Positions 11,454 through 21,524 of a stretch of DNA of 64,000 nucleotides are shown here, one piece after another (the first letter of the stretch is position 1; each line of letters starts with the position of its first letter). A model generated the notes under the pieces. The model ran no database searches. It saw only the letters and a list, made by a program, of their open reading frames with translations, and was not told the origin of the DNA. The DNA comes from Capronia americana. Taxonomy: Eukaryota > Ascomycota > Eurotiomycetes > Chaetothyriales > Herpotrichiellaceae. Location: contig JADWQD010000002.1 of assembly GCA_016110215.1 (NCBI GenBank), positions 434,001 through 498,000 of the forward strand, read 5' to 3'. The translations under genes were made by a program, and so were the position numbers.

Positions 11454-12193
11454 GTTGAGAACGAGCCGCCAAAGTCCATCCCTTAGACGGAGCCTGCTCG
11501 CATCTCTTGTGGCATGGAGGGCTAGTAGTCAAATTGAATGAGAACCATTTGCAAGAGGAATTAGTGAAGCTCCGCATGGATACTGCTATATGGGCGCACT
11601 GGTTCGCCGAAGGAATGGCACGGTGGAGCACAAGGAAGTCCTATACATTCTTGTGTCCTTCGCTGGTCATCTTTGTACATGAATCTTCAACAGCAGCCGC
11701 GCGTGAAACCCGCTGGATTCTTTCGGCGGTATCAACAACGGAAAATCACCAGCAGTGCTATTTTCATTTGCGCATCCTGCGTCCGTATGACGAATCCGCA
11801 GAAATGGAACGCGCGCGGCTGGCCAAGATTTGGCGAACCTTGCTTTACATCAAAAAACCGGCCGACATCGATCAAGTTCGCAGGAAATGTCCTCGATAGT
11901 TGAGATGATTCGCACAGCCGAGGACCAGACACAATCTCTTGGTTGCCCACCAGACTCAGTGAGAGGGCAGCCGTCATGCTGTTGCGACCGAGTCAGTCAG
12001 ATACTTCACAGGAGGATACGTCAGTTCGAGGCCGGATATACACGAGCGGTTATGCATGTGCTCCAGCTTGGATGACTATTACAGAATAAAACGCCCATCA
12101 AGGTGAGATTCAAGCACCCACCATAGTTCTGTATCCCAAATCGAATCAGCCAGACCTCCACACCGGTCACATCTCCCTCACTGACCATGATCA
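11454..12193. other. intergenic between mmm1 5' end and acetolactate decarboxylase 3' end
   Basis: About 740 bp. An open + frame at 11507-11899 exists but shows no family resemblance and overlaps the likely mmm1 promoter. No gene is called. Confidence 0.4.
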
Positions 12194-12901
12194 TCACCCT
12201 TCCACCGACTTCAAGCCCACATCATCCGTCGACAACTTAGCCGCGTTGAACCGATCCGACGTAGGCAGCTCGATATGCACATTGTTCACCGTCGCAATGC
12301 CCATGGCCACCTCGTCCTCGGCCTGCAGCTCCAGCACATGGCCCCCGATCTTCCTCTCCGAATCGATAAAGTGCATGTGCTCGCCCGCAACGAAGAAGCC
12401 CTGCCACGCGGCCGGCGAGCGGAAGCCTACGATCGTCCCCTCGACGTCGTGATACTCGGCAACAAACTGCTTCTTCCCCAGCTCGCCTAGCGGCTGGCCG
12501 TCGTACTCTTGCCCCTTGACGGTGCGACACTTCAGCCGCGAGAACCGGCCCTCGACGCGATACGACATGAAGAGGTTGCTCGCGTGGTCGTTGAACTGGT
12601 CCAACACGCCGTCGATCGCGTCCTTGGTCTGCAGCTTCACAGCCACGGTCTGCTGGGACCGGAAGTGCGTGGCTGCCGCGTAGGGGATCTGGTCGTCCGG
12701 TTCGGCGACGCGGACCTTGCCCTCCGCTTGGAGTTGGTAGACGGTGCCGTCGAGGAGGAGCAGCTCGCCGTCCATGCGGACAAACGTGCCGAGGCCTTGG
12801 TTCCCTTTCTCGACGAGTTGCGAGACGGTGATGCCCGAGTCGGAGACCCCGGACATCAGAGCGTTGACGAGGCTGTATTGGTAGATTTCGTTGATGGCCA
12901 T
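12194..12901 (-). CDS. alpha-acetolactate decarboxylase
   Basis: Intronless, 235 residues. It matches the bacterial BudA/AlsD family along its full length: GLGTFVRMDGE with Glu46, EGRFSRLK with Arg119, and the zinc site EHMHF...GGHVLEL with His175, His177 and His188. A terminal Glu211 (VHIELP) matches the last ligand position. The enzyme converts (S)-alpha-acetolactate to (R)-acetoin and CO2. There is no signal or mitochondrial sequence, so it is likely cytosolic. It lies head-to-head with a catabolic acetolactate synthase (13586-15419) across a 684-bp shared promoter, an arrangement functionally equal to bacterial alsSD. The bacterial-like sequence, lack of introns and pairing suggest ancestral horizontal transfer; this is inference. 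Confidence 0.93.
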   Translation of the reverse strand: MAINEIYQYSLVNALMSGVSDSGITVSQLVEKGNQGLGTFVRMDGELLLLDGTVYQLQAEGKVRVAEPDDQIPYAAATHFRSQQTVAVKLQTKDAIDGVLDQFNDHASNLFMSYRVEGRFSRLKCRTVKGQEYDGQPLGELGKKQFVAEYHDVEGTIVGFRSPAAWQGFFVAGEHMHFIDSERKIGGHVLELQAEDEVAMGIATVNNVHIELPTSDRFNAAKLSTDDVGLKSVEG

Positions 12902-13585
12902 GCTTTCCTGGCGAAGACTATCGTGGCGGTGGAACTGAAGCTAGAGAGAGAGAGTTATCTGGTGACAATGAGACTTTCACTTTCGCGGGCTCTCGCTCTT
13001 TAGTAGTGGTGATGCGTTCAGCCTGTGCGAGGCTCGCGAAGATGTACGTCTCTTCCCTCCCGTCCCGTCCCGTACTGTCCTGGCCTGTACTCCGTGTCGT
13101 CGACGGCTCTCTCTTCTGAAGACCGGAAATGGCGCTCTGTCACTCTACTATTCGGCGGATAATCGGGGACTTCCCTCGGACTCCGGTCGTCTGAGAAACA
13201 ATCAATCAGTCTTCTCTCTTTTCACGGCACGAGCATGCAGTCGTACGTGTGCGCGTACGAGAGCGAAGGTTATTGACGGATGCGGGTGAATAATATCCAG
13301 CCGATTACATCATCGCTGTCCACCCCTGCGTATCCCCCTCATCGCCAGCATCCCAACGGGCCATTGGGCTCGGCCAGTGACAATATTAATACATATATCA
13401 ACAACCCTCAGTCTCCTACGGAAGTACGAAAAAAAAGCACGAAAGGTAACAAAAAGCACACAAAACCCAATTCATTCATCCAGACTTTCTCCTAGACTGA
13501 ATCCTTGCTTAACCTGCTGGGTCCTTAATATTCTAACAGCCTTCTCTTCCGTTGCTATCTCTCATTGCGCCGACTTACCAAAAAA
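12902..13585. promoter_or_regulatory. shared bidirectional promoter of the acetoin gene pair
   Basis: 684 bp separate the two start codons, so both genes must be driven from here. Visible elements: CGG-N3-CCG at 13177-13185 (a possible Zn2Cys6 binding site), a reverse CCAAT (CCATTGG) near 13360, and pyrimidine and AAAA tracts just before the 13586 ATG. None is proven. Co-regulation is the expected outcome of the layout. Confidence 0.5.
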
Positions 13586-15419
13586 ATGAGCGAAGACAAA
13601 GCCGCGACAGACGCAGCAGACACGGTCGCCCAAATCATCGTCAACAGCCTGTATAATGCCGGGGTGCGGGTGGTGTTTGGCGTGCCGGGGGCCAAGATCG
13701 ACGCCATCTTCGACTGCCTCATGGACCACCCGGAGATCAAGCTGATCGTGGCGCGGCACGAACAAAACGCGGCGTTCATGGCCGCGGCGGTGGGGCGCAT
13801 CACGGGGATCCCGGGCGTGTGCATCGGCACCAGCGGGCCCGGGGCGTCGAACCTGGCGACGGGGCTCGTGACGGCGACGACGGAGAACGACCCGGTCGTG
13901 GCACTCGTGGGCTCGGTGCCGCGCCATATGAACCTGAAGCGCACGCACCAGAGCATGCGCGCACTGGACATCCTTGGCCCGACGGCCAAGAACGCCGTCG
14001 GCATCGACGTCGAGGACCAGGCCGCCGAGGTGGTGCTGAACGCGTTCCGCTCCGCCAGCACGTCGCCCAAGGGCGCCGCCGTCATCTCCATCCCCCAGGA
14101 CGTCGCGCGAGGCAAGTCCCAGATCCGCGCGTTCCCGACCCACGCGTTCGCCCCGCCGCGCTACGGGCCCGCGGCGCCGCACACGCTCGACGAGGTCGTG
14201 CGCATGGTCGAGCAGGCCAAGCTGCCCGTGCTGTTCCTGGGCATGCGCGCCAGCAGCCCGCGGGTCGTGGACGCGGTGCGCGCCCTGCTGGCCCGCTTCC
14301 CGCTGCCGACGGTCGAGACGTTCCAGGCCGCGGGCGCGGTGCCGCGGGAGCTGGTCCACCTGTTCTACGGGCGCGTGGGGCTCTTCCGCAACCAGGTCGG
14401 CGACAAGCTGCTCGCCAAGTCGGACCTCGTGCTCGCCGTCGGCTACGACCCCGTCGAGTACGACGCCAACGCCTGGAACCCGGCCGGCAGCCGCCGCGTC
14501 GTCCACATCGACTACACGCCCTGCGACTACGGCACCTACTACAGCCCAGTGGCCGAGCTGGTGGGCTCCGTGGTCGAGAACGTCAAGTACCTGACCGCGC
14601 ACCTGACGAGCATCGCCGAGCCGTCCATCTCGCACCTCTGCCGCGGCCTGACCCAAGAGTATACGCAATGGCAGGACAGGCCCGAGGTGCACCGCTCGTC
14701 GGGCCTCGTGCACCCTCTGCACTTCATCACGGCGCTGCAGAGCATGGTCTCCAAGGACACGACCGTCTGCGTCGACGTCGGCAGCGTGTACATTTACTTT
14801 ATGCGGTATTTCTTCGCGTACGAGCCTCGGCGATTACTTTGGTAAGTTAGCATCCGACTGATTATTGCCTGATTTCGCAACAACTCTAGCCCTTTTCGCT
14901 TCTGCCCCTCCCTTTTTCCCGCTCGTGCGTAGTACGAGACTGCTAACTGCTGACCTTTATTCGTATGTACTCAGCTCCGACGGCCAACAAACCCTCGGCG
15001 TCGCGCTCCCCTGGGCCATCGCCGCGTCCTTGACCCAAACCCCGCCATGTTCGGAAAAAGTCATCTCCGTCAGCGGCGACGGCGGCTTCATGTTCTCATC
15101 CCAGGAACTCAGCACCGCGGTCCTCCAGGGCTGCAACATCACGCACTTCATCTGGAACGACGAGGCCTACAACATGGTCGAGTTCCAGGAGGTGATGAAG
15201 TACGGGCGCAGCAGCGGCGTGAAGCTGGGCGGCGTCGACTTCGTGAAGCTGGCGCACAGTTTCGGGGCCAAGGGGTTCCGTATCGCAGATTCGGCTGATG
15301 TGGAGGCTGTGATCAAGGAGGCCCTAGCGTATGAGGGCGTGAGTCTGGTGGATGTGAGGATCGATTATGCGGACAATGGCGCGTTGGCGGGCAATTTGAT
15401 CGAGGATGAGTGGAATTGA
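13586..15419 (+). CDS. catabolic acetolactate synthase (AlsS type, ThDP-dependent)
   Basis: Two exons, 13586-14841 and 14975-15419, give 566 residues, close to Bacillus AlsS (~570). N-terminal ThDP domain: VVFGVPGAKIDA and VARHEQNAA with catalytic Glu59, then TSGPGASNLATG. Central domain: LPVLFLGMRASSP, GRVGLFRNQ, GYDPVEYD. C-terminal ThDP domain: LGVALPWAI, GDGGF (Gly453 on) to IWNDEAYN (Asn480). It condenses two pyruvates to alpha-acetolactate. It resembles the FAD-independent bacterial catabolic enzyme, not mitochondrial ILV2: there is no presequence. The divergent decarboxylase would turn its product into acetoin. Coding GC is very high, producing long spurious antisense ORFs. The ATG at 13586 is chosen because the upstream codon is only TTG. 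The last seven codons and stop lie inside a tandem duplication. Confidence 0.93.
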
Positions 15420-15540
15420 TCGCGTCACCTTCTCGTGAAAGGAAGGGAGGGAGCTGGGAATGGGAGACAATCGAGGATGAGTGGAATTGATCGGTCACCT
15501 TCTCGTGAAAGGAAGGAAGGGAGCTGGGAATGGGAATGGG
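15399..15540. repeat. 71-bp tandem duplication spanning the acetolactate synthase stop codon
   Basis: Two nearly identical copies, 15399-15469 and 15470-15540, each start ATCGAGGATGAG. They include the final codons, the TGA and ~50 bp of 3' UTR, and differ by a few substitutions and indels. The second copy lies wholly downstream of the stop codon and is not translated. Confidence 0.9.
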
Positions 15541-15551
15541 AGCCAGCAATA

Positions 15552-15618
15552 CCTCCTCCTCCTCCTCCTCCTCCTCCTCCTCCTCCTCCTCCTCCTCCTC
15601 CTCCTCCTCCTCCTCCTC
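15552..15618. repeat. (CCT)n microsatellite, about 22 units
   Basis: Uninterrupted 67-bp trinucleotide run in the 3' flank of the acetolactate synthase gene. On the - strand it would read as poly-Glu in one frame, but no gene uses it. Confidence 0.95.
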
Positions 15619-15652
15619 AAAGGAGACGATGTAAGGAAAACAGCAATAGGAC

Positions 15653-16251
15653 CCAGGACTCAGTAGGCGATGATGAGCGTGGTACATACCTTATCCATTG
15701 TGATGAGATGTGCTACGATACACGATGTGACACAATATGACATGACAGCAGGCGATGAGCGCGGTATATACCTTACCCATTAAAATGTGATGTGATACGA
15801 TACACGATGTGCCATGACATGACATGACATGATGTTGAATCGAGCATTGTCCGACCGAGGCACCTCGTCGCCACCTCTCCGCTATACCTAAAAGTCAGCC
15901 TTGCGCAGCCTCGGGTGGGCAAAGAAGGCAACGGAGAGAAAGGCCTGGTGGCGAATAAGCCCCCCGGGGGGCAAAGGCGTTAGTTGATTCGGAGGCCTCT
16001 CGGCCGCCAGACGGGGTTTCGAGGTTGTCTCTGAGTGCCTCCGCGGGTGTCTTTGAGGCGGAGAGGAACCGGCGCCTCTGAGATATATAAAGAGGGCGGA
16101 AGGCCTCTCTAAATAAGTATATAAACAGCTTCGCAATGGCACAGATATATATGAATGCGAACAGCACCTCAGCTCAACACCAGGACTCAGCAGGCGATGA
16201 GCCTGGTATATACCCGTTGAGATGTGATACGATACACGATGTGACCTGATA
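15653..16251. repeat. three copies of an ~80-95 bp repeat, interrupted by an inserted block
   Basis: Copies begin near 15653, 15748 and 16180. Shared words are CAGGCGATGAGC, GGTATATACC and GATACGATACACGATGTG. Copies 1 and 2 are adjacent; copy 3 is separated from copy 2 by the 347-bp block at 15833-16179. The array therefore probably predates that insertion. Confidence 0.8.
15833..16179. mobile_element. possible solo LTR
   Basis: The 347-bp block starts TGTTGA and ends TCAACA, a perfect 6-bp terminal inverted repeat of the TG...CA type. It contains TATATAAAG and TATATAAAC words, and it splits an otherwise tandem repeat array. These are traits of an LTR retrotransposon remnant. No 5-bp target duplication is visible (CATGA versus CCAGG), and no coding part is nearby, so the call is tentative. 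Confidence 0.4.
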
Positions 16252-16523
16252 TGGAAAAGGCACACGCCACGACGACATGGGATGAAAGGCGGTTCAGTGC
16301 AAAATGCCAAAGGCGGTCAACTTGCTGGTGGTCCTACAGGCTTTTACCAGCCATGTACATACACTATCGGCTCTGAAGGCTTTGTTGTCTCACACTCTCC
16401 ACAACACCATAACACTACAATACCCCCAAAATCCGCTCCTCCCACTCAAGTGGATGACGTCTACATCACAGTTCGCGATGGACCAAGGTATCGTGAAAGC
16501 GATTGACTTTGAAGACCGCCTCG

Positions 16524-18963
16524 TCACACATCCCACAACAACTCTTCCTCGTTGACATCGCCGAATGCGGCCAGAATCGCGTCCTTCGTATCAGAGACAA
16601 GCTTGCGTTCAGGCTCCTTCCATGCTGCAAGCTTCCCAAACCGCCTGCCCTTAACAATGCGGTCTGCTGCGTTCAACAGCTCGTTGGCGAAACAAATGCA
16701 GTAGTCACCCTTTCCGAGATGCTCCTCCTGATGCATTTTGTCGGATATCGTGGACACCACCCGGACACTTCTTTCAAACACCGCAAAGAGGTTCACCCGA
16801 GCCATGGGCAGCGTCTTGCTGGAGCCGACCAACAACGCTTGAGTTGTCATAGCCAGAGGCAATAGTCTCTGCTTTTCCATCTGGGCGCTTGAGGTGGGCA
16901 CCTTCATGTCAGAAGTTTCCCGGGATTTGTTCTTTCGCAGTCTCTGCACCTTCGCATACGAGTCGTTCAGCTCACCCCACTGGGCGTCACTGATGTGGTA
17001 ATCTTGCTGTTTGATGTTGAACAGCAAGCAGCCGACCTTATCCTTTCGACGATGGTCCGGGATACCGATGCCTGCGGCCATCTTTGCGGCATGGGCTGGA
17101 ATGGAAAGACACCAATTGTCGTGTGTGTTCTTCCCCTTGTGATTCTTCCGGAATTTCAGCCTGGCCCCCACGTACCGTGCCCAACAAGCGTGAAAGTTGC
17201 TCTTCGGGAGGTTGCCGCCGGGGAACAACGTTTCCCGGTACTGGCTGCATAATTTGTCGAGCACAGGCACTTTGTCAAGCCCGCCCAGGTGGGTGAGAGC
17301 ATTGTAGGAGTGCAGAATGGCACCCACATAGTGCCGGTACTTGAGCAGGTAATGTCCATAGTAGTTGCAGAGGTCCAGGATCTCGAGGACATGGTTGCCA
17401 GCGACCCATGGTGATTGGAAGACAAGATCCCAGCAGTTGTGTCTCGCATAGCACTGGAGGTCAAGGGCCATGCTCTGCAGGTGCCATCCAAGGGTTTGAG
17501 AGCAGCGGCAGGGAAAGCAGGTCTGGTCTTGCAGTAGTGCGGTGATCTGAGAGCAAACCTGCTGTGCCAGCTTCAGTGCGATTATGCGGCTCTTTGGAAT
17601 CAAGTTCGGTTGTTTGACGTAACGCAGGTAGACCCTGTAGCTCTGCGACAACAGATTCAACCCAAGAACGGCCGACCAAGACACCTTGTCATTCTTTGCA
17701 TCCGCCATGAGGTCCTCCGCTACATCCGAGTAGACGGGCGTGCTCCTCATGATGGCATTGAGAGGGATGACCTCGCCCGAAACCCAATGGATAATGTTTT
17801 CTATCATGGCAGAGGAGATGAACCGGTTTCCACCCGTTCCCTTGATGACCATCGAGTGCACTTGGGCGGCAAAATTATGTCCGCATCTGGCGCACGATGG
17901 ATCATGCGAAAACAAGTTTTTGTCTTTCTGGCAATCAGACAGCGTTCGCTCGATATGCTGAAGACGACTCAGTAACGAGGTGTTGGTCCCGATGATTTTC
18001 TGACTGCGCAGTTCCACCTCAAACGAGCTCCGAAACGAGTTGCAGATCCTGCAGAACTCCGAACTGGTGAGGTTTTCATCATGCTGAAGTAATTCGTTGG
18101 CCACCTGCTGGAGCGAAGCGAAAGCGGCATTGGTCATGAACGAAGCCACCACGAACGAGAGGGTGCCTTTTCCAGCCGCGGCCCAATAGCCATCGATTGA
18201 CGTCGAGATGTCTTGGATGCGCTAACCTGGTTAGCAAAACTTCTAGGGTCGCTCAGGGATCTACGTGCCTGTGCTGCAGCCATCACCTCGAGTGCATTAC
18301 CAAGCTCATCGTCTGCAAGGTGGACGTTGGTGTCCCCGCGAGTGGTGGGACGTGGCGCCGAGGCGGGAGCACTAGAGTGCATGGAGGTGTCGCAGTGCCC
18401 AGTCTCGAGCCCTTCGTGGTCTTTGGCTTCCTCGACCATCAAGCCCTCGTACTGATTGACCGGACGGGGCGATTGGCTTGTTGGAGATTGCGATTTCCGC
18501 TTTTCATTGTTCTGGGATTTCGGACCACCATATCGAGCGCAAAGATCGCTGTAGATCTTCTCCAGGCTGCGCCAAAGAAAAGTCAGCATCCTGACCTGGT
18601 TGGGGTCATTGCCGTCATGACTCACAGGGTCGTGAAATGCTCGTGCCCGACAGTATCCTCGTCGTCGGCAGCGGCATCAACTTCAATCCGGTAGTGCTTG
18701 CTAAGTCTGTTCCTGTCTGCGATGGCTTCTCGAAAGTAGAAGTGAACAATGTCAGGGAGGGTATTCAGCTTCTCCGAGACTTGCTGCGCCAAAGATTCGA
18801 GCCCCTTGATGGTCAGGCTTTTGATGGGCTTGTCTGGTGCCGAGCTGCGCTGCTGAAACCAGGTGAGTAGACCACGCGTGCTCCGCTTGTACCGGACGTA
18901 TGCCTCTAACAAATCCGGCGGGAGCCCGCAAGAGGTGAGTTTGTGGGAGACGTTGAAGAGCAT
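16524..18963 (-). CDS. DUF6604-type protein of unknown function
   Basis: Three exons (18963-18626, 18566-18287, 18221-16524), joined by introns of 59 and 65 nt, give 771 residues. The N terminus (LLEAYVRYKRSTRGLLTWF) matches the opening of the DUF6604 domain common in Pezizomycotina. A Ser/Pro-rich acidic linker with SQSPTSQSP follows. The large C-terminal part is helical, with a cysteine pair CARCGH and several His/Cys-rich helices (CQKDKNLFSHDPSC, CFPCRCS), but no named domain is recognised. Skipping the second intron restores DISTSIDGYWAAAGKGTLSF, which supports that join. Function is unknown; such proteins are often lineage-expanded. No signal peptide or membrane segment is seen. Confidence 0.75.
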
Positions 18964-19992
18964 CGTGTTCTGGCGCGCTCTGACGGCTAGTTCAAGGTTG
19001 AGTGAGTTCAGCGGAGTGGCATTCGCCTTGATATGAAGCAGGCAGAGAGTAGAGCTTAGGTTTGCTCAGGAACAAGGAAACGTTGACAGGCAGACCAAAT
19101 CAAGCAAACATGAGGAAAGCGCGAGGGCGGGAACCTGCGTGGGAAAGATCAGCTTGGGACAATGAAGTCTTTTTTCCCCCTCTTTCACGCGCTGTTGCCG
19201 TGTGCGAGAGTGTTTTAATAAGGCAAGGAAGGTCCATCGTGAGGACATGTGCTCGTTCTTCACTCAATCGGCAAGAGAAAAAGGCCGTTAACTCGCGGCT
19301 CAAAAGCAGACACACCACTCGCTTTCCCTGACATCAGCCATCCTTTCCTTCAAAATGGACCATGTTTTACTGCGCAGAATGAAGTGAGATTGGTCGAATG
19401 TTGCGTCGAGGTGAAAGCGGAATTTGAGGACCTTAACGCGGTCGATGACGGCGGAGCTTCACGTGACCTTCACTCACTCGTTCCTCACTTTTCAGTCAAG
19501 GCAATGCCGGCCCGGCACGAGTTGTTGAGAATCAAGTAGAATAAAATGGAACTTGTACCCGCCTAGAAGGAGACTATAGGAAGTCGGAATCTTACGGCGA
19601 ATGAAGTGACGGAAATGACTGGAGGTTGACCCCTTCTGCCCATATCGTTGCAGTCTCCCCTAAGGCCATGGCCCAGAATAGTAATCACAACCCTTGTTGA
19701 CGTCTTCGTTGATCATCCAAGGTAGAGGCAGGCTCTGTTTGCGCCTTGCTGTCTCCTCAAAGGAGCTGGTATACCATTGCTTGGAAGACTAGGACATTGC
19801 TCGAGCACGGGGAATATTCTTCGTCCGTGCTGTCTGGTGTTGGTCAGGTGTTCACTTGCGCAAATCGAACAGCCGAGTCGTACATGTTCGAGAGTTTATC
19901 TTCGGAGGTATTGTGCTGAGGTGATGGGTTGGCGTGTGAACTTGACGTGTGTCGAGAGGGCGTTTTCCGTGATCGACGTTGAAATCAGAACC
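18964..19992. other. intergenic, promoter side of the DUF6604 gene
   Basis: About 1 kb with only short unconvincing frames. No motif stands out. Confidence 0.4.
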
Positions 19993-20364
19993 TTACGGAG
20001 AAGAGCCTTGACTTCGATGACACGGCGAGTTGAGCCCTGAGGTCGTCCTCCTCATTGTACATGGACCAGAGAGCGTTGCCGTCCTTCCTCGCCCAGTCAC
20101 TTGGGTTGCGTCCAGGAGCTGCGCAGCGGCTGGGTTTTGGGATTTCTCGAGTAGCGCGGAATTGCTTCTCTTGGTGACGAGTTTCATCCACATCCAGGAG
20201 AGGAGGAAACACATGCTGGCAAGCAGTAGTGCTGAGAGCACCGCGACCACGATTATCGTTGCGATGAATGAGTGTGAGGGGGGAGCGCGACGAAGGAGCC
20301 GCCGCGACGAAACGCGGGAGCTGTACATGTCGACGACTGCACCAATGTAATGTCTCGGCGCCAT
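19993..20364 (-). CDS. small single-pass membrane protein, hypothetical
   Basis: From ATG at 20362-20364 the frame encodes 123 residues: a short basic N-terminal part (SRRLLRRAPPSHS), one strong hydrophobic helix (FIATIIVVAVLSALLLASM and onward) and a polar tail starting KLVTKRSNSALLEKSQNP. The frame stays open further upstream (to 20553), but this ATG best precedes the membrane segment. The C-terminal ~35 residues look less protein-like than the neighbouring frame, which reads DWARKDGNALWSMYNEEDD and ends at 19985. A one-base shift or an unnoticed splice may therefore give a different tail. No family is recognised. Confidence 0.5.
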   Translation of the reverse strand: MAPRHYIGAVVDMYSSRVSSRRLLRRAPPSHSFIATIIVVAVLSALLLASMCFLLSWMWMKLVTKRSNSALLEKSQNPAAAQLLDATQVTGRGRTATLSGPCTMRRTTSGLNSPCHRSQGSSP

Positions 20365-20777
20365 TAGCGAATCAGTTAATGAACGTGCGCAGATTCTGCG
20401 AGTAATCAAATGGACGAGTCCTTGAAGCACGTAACTCAAAAGCAGGGTCGGAAAACGATTGTAAAACGAGTGGACTTGATGAATTGAAACACGGACTTGC
20501 TTGTAGTGACGGGGATCGTATCGAAGAAATAGTCTTGTAACACGCGCGCTCAATCGCGACGCGACAAGATTTAAATTCCTCGAAATGGCTTCCTGGTGGC
20601 AGGGGGTGGATCCTCCCGCCTCCTAAAGCCATGCAACCGAAAATCTGGGGATCTGGAACCCGTGCTGGTCCGAGCGTACATGCCGGTGCGAAGAATCCGC
20701 AATGCAGCCCTACGACTCCTATGCGTGGTGATGATATGGTAGTAGTAGTCGGGGTTTCAGAGGAACAGTTTCTAATG
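20365..20777. other. short intergenic region
   Basis: About 410 bp between two - strand genes; no feature recognised beyond an open upstream extension of the preceding frame. Confidence 0.4.
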
Positions 20778-21524
20778 CTAGCGATGTTGCAGCATGGGGT
20801 GTCCTAACAGTGCCTCGACCGTGACGTTGTCCTCAGAGGCCGGCGGGTGTCTCATGGCCAGATATTGGAAGTCCAGCGTGTTGAGCGGCGAGACGGGCGT
20901 GGGTGGCTGCGGGGCGGCGATGATCGGTACATCGTCAACTGGTCTTCTCATTCGAGAACCCTGAATTCCAACCCCGATGTAATCCATCGGATCATATGGC
21001 TTCACATAGTGCGTTGCATGCGCCGGGGGAGGCTGCGATTTCGGGCGTGGCGCATGGCCAGAGGCTGGAGGTGCATCGTACCGAGAGTATGGCGGCGGGG
21101 GGTCGAGATGATCTGGTGGAAGAGCAACGGCAATATTGACGCTTGCTCTTTTATTCTGCAAGTCCATCTCCCTGTCATCAAGTCCTGACCACTGCCTCTG
21201 TGCTATCTCGGCCGACCTCGTGCGATGCGTGCGAGGGGTGGGGTTTCTCAGATTCCCGACATCCACACTTGCTCTGACCTCGTGAAATGGTCCTGGAGAA
21301 GTTGTCCGAGGACGCGGAGGGGGACCGGGAAGGGGTCGATTCAGGTAGTACCCATCCACAACTCGATATTCGCTTCTCTCAACTGGCCGATATGCCGCGG
21401 GGATGTCGTCCCAGCTAGGATTTCGGAATGGTTGTTGGGTCGAGGTTGTCAGCATCACACTGGAGCGAGACTGTCGCAGTTTCGTTCGGACATGGGTGAA
21501 AATACTATCCCCCTGCGAGCTCAT
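20778..21524 (-). CDS. proline-rich hypothetical protein
   Basis: Single-exon 248-residue protein, mostly disordered. It is rich in Pro, Arg and Ser, with PPxY-like stretches (LPGPPPRPR, LDPPPPYSRYD, KSQPPPAH). The PPPPYSRY segment is a candidate WW-domain ligand of the kind used by Rsp5-type ubiquitin ligases and their arrestin adaptors. There is no membrane helix or signal peptide. It is on the same strand as the small membrane protein at 19993-20364, which lies ~410 bp downstream; any link is speculative. Coding status is supported by length and coherent composition only. Confidence 0.55.
   Translation of the reverse strand: MSSQGDSIFTHVRTKLRQSRSSVMLTTSTQQPFRNPSWDDIPAAYRPVERSEYRVVDGYYLNRPLPGPPPRPRTTSPGPFHEVRASVDVGNLRNPTPRTHRTRSAEIAQRQWSGLDDREMDLQNKRASVNIAVALPPDHLDPPPPYSRYDAPPASGHAPRPKSQPPPAHATHYVKPYDPMDYIGVGIQGSRMRRPVDDVPIIAAPQPPTPVSPLNTLDFQYLAMRHPPASEDNVTVEALLGHPMLQHR

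Noticed and set aside
13562..14850. Long Arg/Ala/Gly-rich frames antisense to and out of frame with the acetolactate synthase (386 and 343 codons)
   Set aside because: They are by-products of the very high GC of the real gene; no motif and biased composition.
13586..15419. Assignment as the branched-chain amino-acid enzyme Ilv2
   Set aside because: No mitochondrial presequence, sequence words are those of bacterial AlsS, and the divergent decarboxylase points to acetoin.
15313..15687. - strand frame with a poly-Glu run
   Set aside because: It is only the reverse reading of the (CCT)n microsatellite.
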